From assembly GCF_030272615.1 (NCBI RefSeq), contig NC_081413.1, positions 17,246,285 through 17,310,284 of the forward strand: a stretch of DNA of 64,000 nucleotides, written 5' to 3'. The notes below the pieces were generated by a model that ran no database searches, was not told the origin of the DNA, and saw only the letters and a program-made list of their open reading frames with translations. This document shows positions 55,725 through 64,000 of this stretch, piece by piece. The translations under genes were made by a program, and so were the position numbers. The number at the start of each line of letters is the position of its first letter. Position 1 is the first letter of the stretch. This DNA comes from Cryptomeria japonica. Taxonomy: Eukaryota; Streptophyta; Pinopsida; Cupressales; Cupressaceae.

Positions 55725-58700
55725 ATGATGAAGAAGGAGGGTCCCAATTTTACCAAGGACAACTATCGGATATGGAGTGACCGGATGAAGATCTACATAA
55801 AGGAATGGGTTCACAGTAGTGGAATCATGTGATAACCAAGTATGTTGCTCTTACTACCAGTCCCTTGACACCGAATGAACTCAAAGAACAACAGGAAAAC
55901 ATTTAGGCTCTTGAAGCAATTGTAAGTACTTTGTCTAACTCTGAGTATATTGATGTTCATGGATTAGAAATTGAAAATGAGGTATGGGAGAAATTTAATT
56001 TAATTTATGGAGGAGATGAACATGTACAAAGGGCAGAGGAAGAGAGTTTGAGAGGAAAATTTGATGATATGAAAATGGTTGATGGTGATAACATAGCTCA
56101 ATATGGACAAAAGATTAAGGAAGTTGTAGGTGTTATAAAGAGTGTCAAAGGTAAGATTGAAGATGATACTGCTGTTAGTAAAATTAATAGAATTTCTTTT
56201 ATCGTAGTATTCTATCAGAGTGTCTGTTATTCAAGAACTAAGATCCATTTCAAAAGATAAAGTCATCGTTAATTCTCTAATTGAAAAGTTAACTGCATTT
56301 GAACTAAATAGTTTTGATAATAGTGTTTCCAAACCTTTTGAATCTGCTTTTAAGGCTTCTATAATTGGTACATCAACAAGGAAAGGAAAAGATGTTTGTC
56401 ATAATCATGATTGCAGGTCTAGTCATGGCAATAGCAGAGGTGATGGTGATGATGAAGATCATTTGATGGAACTTGAGGCATTACTAGCTAAAAGATTCCC
56501 TAGAGAAACAGGTAAATATAAAGGTAAATTACCCTTGAAGTGTTTCTCTTGTAGTAAAATTGGACACATAGTTGCTAACTGCCCTGACGCTGATAAGAAA
56601 GAGAAGTTTAGGAGATTCAAAGGAAAAGGCAAGAAACATTGTTATGTTGCAGTGGATGAAGGTGTAACCGATGATGAATTGAAAGAATATGACAATGAGG
56701 AGATAGTATTTGTTGCTGTGAAGGAGGATCTAACTGATGAGAAGGCTTTCGTGTCTCACATGGATAACAAAAATGAATGGATAATAGATAGTGGTTGCTC
56801 ACACCACATGACCAGTGATAAAAAGTAAGTTCTTATCCCTTGAAGAGTTTGATGGAGGTGTTGTAAGATTTGGTAATAACTCTCCCTGCATGGTTAAAGG
56901 TAAATGATCAACTTCATTAAATGGGAAGAGTAATGCAGATGATGTATTTTGGGTTGAAGGACTAAAACATAACCTCTAGAGTGTTGGACGGCTTAATGAT
57001 AAGGGACATCTACTTGAATTCAAAAGTGGAGTGTGCAGGAATCTTGGAAATAATGGAGGATTGATTTCTACTGGGAAGAAGACTAGAGGTAATGTATTTC
57101 ATCTTAATGCTAATGTAAATGATTGTTTGGTGGCAAAGATTGAAGACAGTTGGTTGTGGCACGAGAGATTTTGTCATGTCAATTTTGATAGTTTGATTAA
57201 AGTTAGTAAGTCAAGTATTGTGAGAGGTTTGCCCCAACTTGTGAAACCAGACAATGTGTTATGCAGGATTGTCAGATGGGTAAGACGACCTCTGTATCTT
57301 TTAAGAGTAAGTCTTTCTCTTTAGAGAATATTCTTGATTTGGTTCATAATGATCTTTGTGGTCATATGAGGACTAAAAGCTATTTTGGTGATAAGTATTT
57401 TATGATCTTTAGTGATGATTATTCCTAAATGATGTGGGTAACTTTTCTGAGAGAAAAGTCTGAGGCATTCAGTAAGTATAAAGAATTTAAAGCTCTTGTT
57501 GAGAAAGATACCGGAAAAAATCTAAAATGTTTGAGATCTGACCGGGGAGGTGAATTTGCTTCTGATGAGTTTGTGAAGTTCTATGATGAACAAGGAATTA
57601 AGAGGCAGATGTCAGCGCCTAGAACTCCACAACGGAATGGGATAGCAGAGGGAATGAATAGAATAGTTGTTGAAGTTTCTAGAACAATGATGATTCAAGG
57701 TGAAGTATTGAAGATGTTTTGGAGGGAAGCAGTCAGCACTGTTGTTTATACTTTGAACCGACTACTTGTCAAAAAAGGTAATAACAAAACACCTTATGAA
57801 TTATGCCATAGAAAGACTCCTAGTGTAAGTTATTTCAAAAAAATTGGGAGTAAATGTTATATTAAGAGAGATGATTACACTAAAAAGTTTGATGCTAGGT
57901 GTGATGAAGGCATTTTTCTTGGTTACTCTACAAAGAGTAAGGCATTTAAATGTTATAACAAGAGAACTAAGAAGATCATTGGGAGTGTTAATGTGAAGCT
58001 AGATGAACTCTTTGAGAAATATGGAGAGACCAACAAATCTGAGCCTGAGAAAGATGAAGAAAGATTTATGTTTATAGAACCCGAAGTGCAGAAGACTGAT
58101 GAGCAAAATGTTGCAGAAATAGGTGCTCAACCGATAAATGCAGAGAGCGATGAAGAAGATGAACACGAAGCAGGAAGCACAGCACCAGAACCTGTTATTC
58201 CAAGGTATGTCAGGCTAAATCACTGAGAAGAACAAATAATTGGAGATAAAAATGTTGGAGTACAAACAAGGAGGAAAATCAAAGAAAATTCTTGTCTAAT
58301 TTCTACTATTGAGCCAAAAACAATAAGAGAGGCATTAAAGGATGATGATTGGATTAATGCAATGAATGAGGAGTTGGATCAGATAGAGAAGAACAAGACA
58401 TGGAAACATGTTCCCAAACCGGAAGACAAGAATGTGATTGGAACTAAATGGGTATTTAGAAACAAGTTAAATGAAGAAGGCAAGGTTGTGAGAAATAAAG
58501 CAAGATTGGTTTGCAAAGGCTATGCACAAGAAGAAGGAGAAGATTATGGTGAAACCTTTGCACCTGTGGTGAGATTGGAAGGAGTAAGAATTCTACTTGC
58601 TTATGTTGTATTTAAAGGATTTAAAGTCTATCAGATGGATGTTAAATCAGATTTTATTAATGGCATCCTTGAAGAAAAAGTATATATAGAACAACCGGAT

Positions 58701-59844
58701 GGATTATCTTTGTCTGAAGACAAAGATATGGTTTGAAAACTACATAAGGGAATGTATGGGTTGAAGTAGGCATTGAGAGCATGGTTTGAAAGGTTGCATG
58801 CACACCTGATCAAGATAGGATTCCATCTTACCAGTGAGGACAATAACATATATCTAAAGATTGATGGAGAGAAAGTAGTGATAGCTGAAGTATTTGTGGA
58901 TGACATAATTTTTGGTGGTAATGATGACTTATGCATGGATTTTGTTGAGGAGATGAAAAAGGAATTTGAGATGTCTCTTATTGGTGAAATTAAATTTTTC
59001 ATTGGATTGCAGGTCCAACAATTGGATGGTGGAATTTTTATCTGTCAGAGTAAGTATGTTAAAGAGGTATTGAAAACATTTGGCATGGAGGATTGTAAAC
59101 CGGTTGGTACTCCGATGGTGACAGGTTGCAAGTTGTCTAGACAAGATGATTGACCATCTCTTGATGAGAAAGAACACAGGTCTATGATTGGTAAATTGCA
59201 TTATGTCGTTCATAACAGACAGAATATTGAACATGTTGTTGGATTGGTTGCTAAATTTTAAAAGGATCCCAAGGAGACTCACTTGGTAGCGGTGAAAAGG
59301 ATATTATGGTACTTGAAAGACACAGTAGATTATGGTTTATGGTATCCTTATAGAGGAAATTTTTCTTTGAATGTGTTTACTGATGCAGATTGGGCAGTCA
59401 ATGTTGATGACCGAAAAAACACTATTGGTGGAGCTTTTCTTCTTGGAGGCAGATTGGTTGCTTGGACAAGTAAGAAGCAAACTTGTGTTTCTCGATCAAC
59501 AATAAAGGAAAAGTATGTTGCAACATCAATGAATTGCACGCATACAATATGGATGAGACATGTGCTTGAATGATTCGGATTTGATATGTATGAACCAGTA
59601 ACTATTTACTGTGATAATACTAGTGCACTTAATATTTCAAAAAATCTTGTGTTACATGCAAGAACAAAGCACATAGAATTGAAATATCATTTTCTAAAGG
59701 AAAAAGTACATGAAAAACAAGTCAGAATGGAGTGCGACAAGCAAAGAGCCGCTAGCAGACATTTTCACAAAACCATTACCGAAGATAACCTTTGAGTATC
59801 TCAAAGGTAAATTAGGGGTCAGACCCGTACTCAAGAAGAACTAG
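55725..59844 (+). pseudogene. Copia-D Gag-Pol polyprotein
   Basis: Near-complete copia polyprotein with all domains in order. Gag from ATG 55725; zinc knuckle CFSCSKIGHIVANC (56541-56582). Protease WIIDSGCSHHMT (56779-56814), with a Cys at the usual Ala next to DSG. Pre-integrase WLWHERFCHVNFDS (about 57150-57190). Integrase core LVHNDLCGHM (about 57340), LRSDRGGEF (57530-57556) and PQRNGIAEG (57628-57654). RT from [17 protein letters not shown] (58400-58450); catalytic FVDDIIFGG intact (58892-58918). RNase H with DADWAV (about 59383), CDNTSALNISKN (59608-59643) and the C-terminal LADIFTKPLP block in another frame to TAG at 59844. Lesions: stops near 57428, 58226, 58736, 58769, 59153 and 59262, plus frameshifts near 56200, 56825, 57280 and 59730. 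Not autonomous as it stands. Confidence 0.95.
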
Positions 59845-60201
59845 ATTGCATGATGCATCAAACTAGTGGGCTTCATTTCTATTTTTCACTTTGGATTGAT
59901 GAGATGTAGGCTACTCCGCAAGGGGAGCAGCTTAGATGAGTTTGCAGACATGTTGAAGACAGAAGCAACAGATTTGATGATTTGTGATGCTTATGCACCT
60001 TTGGCATTGTTGTCAAAGGGGATAAGAAATGTGATTAGTCATAAGAGAATACATATGATCAGGGGGAGAAGATGTGTAATTGAAGATAAAGTGTAACCAG
60101 CAGATGAGGTGCAACGGAGAAGAGAAGAGTTGCAAAGAAGGTCCAGAACAGAGCGAAATAGTATGAGTTGAGTATGTTGATGTTTAGTGTTTCCATCAAT
60201 G
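59845..60201 (+). other. Copia-D 3' untranslated spacer
   Basis: About 360 bp between the polyprotein stop and the polypurine tract. An open frame (59866-60096) has no known domain. Confidence 0.6.
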
Positions 60202-60215
60202 CCAAAGGGGGAGAT
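60202..60215 (+). other. Polypurine tract of copia-D
   Basis: CCAAAGGGGGAGAT immediately before the 3' LTR. Confidence 0.92.
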
Positions 60216-60798
60216 TTTTGGCATGTTTGGCATAACTGATACAAATGGAGAATGATGATTGAATCGATACTAGACTGTTTGAGATGACATTGTGATGAAG
60301 AGATTGAGATTGCATGATGGATGATGGATGACTTTGATCAGTTATTTATGTTTTCATTGATGGCAACTAATGTGTATTAATGTCTATTGATGTTTACTTA
60401 TGTTGTATTGTGTCATCTAAATCTTTTGCTCTACCAGAGAGGGCTTATCGGTAAAGAATCAAGAAACTAAGAATTAGGACCTTAACCGGTAAATGAGGAA
60501 ATATTTTGATCGAATCTGGCAATTGGTGATGATTGAGGCTTTGTGGTTTTGAATGTTTTTGATGTGATGGTTTTATTTACTTTAAGTTTATGCATGGTTA
60601 ATGAGCACTTAATGTGCAACATTGATATATCAATTTAGCAGATGTTTATCAGTAGATATCGGTATTGGTAAATGACTCTAGTGTTGATCTTTATTTGATT
60701 TGGTGAAAATTATATGAGTCCGAATTTTTTATTTCAAATTATTGTTAATAGTGATTCACCCCCCCTCTCAATATTAACCAGATCCTCTAATATTAACA
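60216..60798 (+). repeat. 3' LTR of copia-D
   Basis: 583 bp, pairs with the 5' LTR. Its first bases read TTTTGGCATG instead of TGTTGGCATG, a point mutation at the terminal TG. It has a small GGATGAT tandem gain near 60320. Ends CTAATATTAACA. Confidence 0.94.
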
Positions 60799-61538
60799 CA
60801 AGAAACCAACTAAGGTCCAAGGAAAAATGCACCCCCACAAGTACTTTTCATGTCATCAACAAAACTAACCCAGTCTACATCTATATTGGCAATAAGAGTG
60901 AAATTAGATCTTTTAGGATACCATACACCATAGTCTTCTATTTCTTTCAAGTATTTGGAAATTCTTTTCACAACAACAACATGTCTCTCTGGGATCTTGC
61001 CAAAATCTAGCTACAAGACAAACAACATGGATGATATTTGATCAAGTAGCAGTTGGATACAATTAACCTCCAAGCATTTATCTATATATGCTATGATCAG
61101 TCTTCGATGATTCAACATCTTTGCTCAACTTACAACTAATAGCCATAGGATTACATACAGGTTTAGCATTTTCAATTCCAAACATCTTCAACATTTCCTT
61201 AACATACTTAGATTGTGAAATAAATATATCATCATACTTCCAATTAACTTGTAAACCAAGAAAGAAATTCATCCCCCTAATCATAGACATTTCAAACTCT
61301 TCTTGCATCCAATCAGAAACCTTCTTACGCATACCATAATTTCCTACAAAAATTATATCATCCACCTAAACAACTACAATCAAGATGTCATTTTCAACAA
61401 CCTTAAAATAGAGATTATTGTCAATGGTAACTTTTTGAAATCTTTGCTTTAGCAAATACCTGTCAAGTCTTCCATACCAATCTCTTGGAACTTGCTTTAG
61501 TCCATACAACGCCTTCTTTAGTTTGGAAACCATACCCA
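60799..61538 (-). pseudogene. Copia-E RT and RNase H N-terminal piece
   Basis: Continuation of copia-E to the right of copia-D, read leftwards. Begins MVSKLKKALYGLKQ (about 61535-61495), then the catalytic region QVDDIIFVG (about 61370-61345; Tyr of YVDD is Gln), QEEFEMSMIRGMNFFLGLQV (about 61300-61245), and FISQSKYVKEMLKMFGIENAKP (61220-61155). The early RNase H block follows down to the CAAGA duplication. Scattered stops. The 5' part of copia-E (gag, protease, integrase) must lie right of copia-F, off-window. Confidence 0.9.
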
Positions 61539-62415
61539 TGCAAGGAATTTAAGTAGCGAAACAACTTCCTACACTAACCTTGAGAGGAGGGTAAAGCAAA
61601 AACTTTTACAGTGTTACAACAGTTACAGAAACTTAACAAAAATAGACACAACAACATGCATACCACAACACAATGATTTACGTGCGGAAAACCCTTTCGG
61701 GAGAGAAAACCCCACACTCAAAAAGCCACCCAATATATTATTCAATAATCAACAATATATTACAATATACTTGCAAAGCAAGCTCTTCACAGGAGTACCA
61801 TTAATCAAAGATTTAGAGGTAACTCAATAGCCATAAGACTCTTACACACAACCTCTATCTCACACACCTCATATATAGGAGATACAATACAAGAAACCAT
61901 CAAATGGTATTACAAAACCATGGGATAAAACCACCCTATAAAGTGGAACCAACCTTATTTCCTATCTACATGTCTTATGATGTGTCAAAACACACATCAA
62001 CACATGTCCCTCCCTTTTACAGTTCATTTATGTGTCTGATGCAGGAGTACAAACTTTTGGAGGCCATAACTTGTGAACTGTGTGTTCGATTGACAAACCA
62101 TTTGAATCGTTAGAAAGCTCACAAATTGCTCTATCACCTCCTAAGCCATACGTCATTTACACACACTTTTCAGGGTGTTTCGGAGCCTCAGAAGTCTTCA
62201 AAATTAAATTTAAACCTTTCATCGCACCCCTCCAAAACAAAAACTTTCATATCTTCAAAACTAGCTATGATATTGCAACGAAACTTTATCGGAATGCTTA
62301 TCTAGCCAACTACAAGCTTTCAGGAGAATTTTGCACCTTTTCGTGCTCAAATAAAAAATTACTATAAATAGTAACTTCATGTAAATGCAAGGTTGAGACA
62401 CCATTTTTTCCAACA
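61539..62415 (-). repeat. 3' LTR of copia-F
   Basis: The right end is fixed by AAGTAAGAGAA|TGTTGG on the - strand, a polypurine tract followed by the LTR. The left end is placed at TGCAAGG (61539) where copia-E coding stops, giving 877 bp. A TATATATGAG TATA-like motif lies on the - strand near 61870. The 'TTTACGTGCGGAAAACCC' type block at about 61678-61695 is common in copia LTRs. Confidence 0.75.
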
Positions 62416-64000
62416 TTCTCTTACTTGTCGAACATCTTGCAAGAGAAAAGGGAGTATCAACACAATAAATTAATTACTAAGGGCCATGAGGCCCACAAAC
62501 TCCGAACACCATTTGAACTTCTCTGTGTTCACAGCCTTGGTTAAAGAATCTACAAAATTCATCAAAGTTTCTACCTTAACTAGCTTCATCTTTCCATCTT
62601 TGGCCATATCTCTAACAAAATGATACTAAACATCAATGTGCTTGGTTCAGGCATGAAACGTTGGGTTCTTAACTAGGCAGATCACACTCTGACTTTCACA
62701 ATAAATTGTCATTGCACCTTGTTTTATTCCAATATCTTAACACAGTCTCTTAAGCCAAATGGCTTCTTTACAAGCATGAGTAGCTTCCATATACTTTGCT
62801 TTTGTAGTGGACAAAATGACTACAACTTGTCGATTACTCATCTAACTAATTGCACCACCAAACAAAGTAAACACATAAGCACTGGTGGATCTTCTACTAT
62901 CAATATCATCTACCTAGTCAGAATCCACATAACCATGTATATCAAGGCAGTCATGTCTACAACCAAATTACCATGATAACACAAAGAATACTCTGAGGTA
63001 CTTTTCAAATATTTGAAGACTCTTCTAACTACATCCCAATGAACTCTACTAGGATTAGACATATATCTTGAAAGAACTCCCACTGCTTGGGCAATGTCTG
63101 GTCTAGTACAAACCATAGCATACATCAAACTTCCAAATGCACTCTGGTAAGGCACTTTTCTCATGTCTTCCATCTCCGATGGGGATGTAGGACAATCTAA
63201 AATAGATAATTTTGTTCCAACTATAAGAGGAACACACAATGGTCTACAATCCTGCATGTTGAACCTCTGTAAAATTGAATTCACATATTTACTCTAGCCT
63301 AGCCATAGTTTTTTGTTCACTCTATCTCTTTTAATTTCCATCTCAAGAATGTGTTTTGGTGGATCAATATCTTCAAATTTAGCAGCAAGCTGAGACTTTA
63401 GTTCTGAAATCATACATTTCCCTTTACTAATAAATAACACATCATCAACATATAATGCAATGTATAGGAAATGATCACCATCAAAATTATAATAAACACA
63501 GTGATTTGATTTAGAATGTTCAAATCCCAAACTCAACACATATGTATCAAAATTTGGGTACCATGTCCCAGGACTTTGTTTGAGGCCATATAGAGATTTC
63601 TTTAATTTGAAAACCAAATTACTTTTACCTTTTACCACATAGTGCTCTAGTTGTGTCATATAAATATCCTCCTCCAAATCAACATGAAGGAAAGTAGTTT
63701 TAACAACCATTTGTTCAACCTCTAAATCATAAGCAACAACAATAGAAAGCAAAAATCTAATGGATGTCATTTTGCAATAGGAGAAAATATATCACCATAA
63801 TCAACACTCTCAACCCGAGAGTAGCCTTTTGCAACCAACCTTGGTTTATACTTCTCAAAGCTTCCATCTGAACCAATCTTTTTTTAACACCCATTTGCAA
63901 GCAACATGATTTCGTCCTTTACGCAATGGTAAAAAATCCCATGTATCATTGTTTTTTAAAGCTATCATTTCTTCTTCCATAACAATCTTTCAAGATTCTA
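62416..64000 (-). pseudogene. Copia-F RT and RNase H (5' part off-window)
   Basis: Copia polyprotein C-terminal half read leftwards from the window edge. RT N-terminus with [21 protein letters not shown] (about 63945-63885, with frameshifts) and TSIRFLLSIVVAYDLEVEQM (about 63768-63710). KLKKSLYGLKQSPGTWY follows (about 63610-63560), then the intact catalytic block LYVDDVLFIS (about 63455-63425). RNase H: SRYMSNPSRVHWDVVRRVFKYLK (63075-63005), AEYMEATHACKEAIWLKRL (about 62800-62745), CESQSVICLVKN (about 62700-62665) and the H-[IV]-D-V block (about 62640), ending before the polypurine tract at 62416-62426. Few stops (for example near 63290), so this copy is fairly well preserved. Gag, protease and integrase are beyond 64000. 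Confidence 0.92.

Larger units (their letters stand above)
55079..60798 (+). mobile_element. Copia-D, complete LTR retrotransposon (target duplication CAAGA)
   Basis: A full-length Ty1/copia insertion of 5720 bp with 5' LTR 55079-55655, primer site 55658-55669, polyprotein 55725-59844, polypurine tract 60202-60215 and 3' LTR 60216-60798. Perfect 5 bp target duplications CAAGA lie at 55074-55078 and 60799-60803. It interrupts the RNase H of copia-E on the opposite strand. LTRs differ by several percent by eye (roughly 40 substitutions and a few small indels), so insertion is not recent. The only element in the window with every structural part present. Confidence 0.97.

Overview
This 64 kb window looks like intergenic or deep-intronic DNA of a seed plant with a large, repeat-rich genome. 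A gymnosperm is plausible from the low gene density and the nests of old LTR elements, but I cannot prove it. Almost everything recognisable is retrotransposon: Ty1/copia, Ty3/gypsy of the Tat type, two decayed L1-type LINEs, TRIM elements, solo LTRs, a likely SINE and several minisatellite arrays. One multi-codon exon (12809-13497, + strand) looks like the last exon of a real host gene. I saw no rRNA, functional tRNA, CRISPR or bacterial-type feature.

Left block (1-8861): three copia elements, all on the - strand, are nested left to right. Copia-A (coding 1-2836, 5' LTR 2919-3678) sits in the integrase of copia-B (coding 3679-5404, LTR-like 6958-8134). Copia-B in turn seems to sit in the leader of copia-C (PBS 8441-8452, LTR 8453-8861). 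Then come unassigned DNA, a possible LTR promoter region, and the host-type exon with its 3' flank.

Middle block (15.2-28.3 kb): an LTR-like segment carries a series of small hairpins. Next is a truncated gypsy 3' end bracketed by a ~68 bp duplication, then a TRIM with perfect target duplication (19426-19801). A three-unit diverged tandem duplication follows (about 20545-23830); its third unit is split by a solo LTR with target duplication (22523-23510). After it lie a 68 bp x3 minisatellite and a gypsy-like PBS with gag remnant.

LINE and LTR block (28.9-42.6 kb): LINE-1 ends against five near-identical 142 bp repeats. A Tat-like LTR, a non-autonomous LTR element with ~0.75 kb LTRs (hosting a solo LTR), and a short-internal LTR element precede LINE-2. 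LINE-2 is split by a - strand non-LTR insertion, which itself hosts a second TRIM. LINE-2 is followed by a decayed ORF of about 270 codons that I do not recognise.

Tat element (42651 to about 52617): a truncated 5' LTR is fused to the gag/protease region, followed by RT, two RNase H domains and integrase. Between integrase and the 3' LTR, on the opposite strand, lies a decayed spliced gene with a plant mobile domain (PMD) and a coiled-coil exon. This is the most interesting cargo in the window.

Right block (53.2-64 kb): copia-E (- strand) is split in its RNase H by a complete copia-D (+ strand, 55079-60798, both LTRs, PBS, PPT and CAAGA target duplication). Copia-E is then cut by copia-F (- strand), which runs off the right edge.
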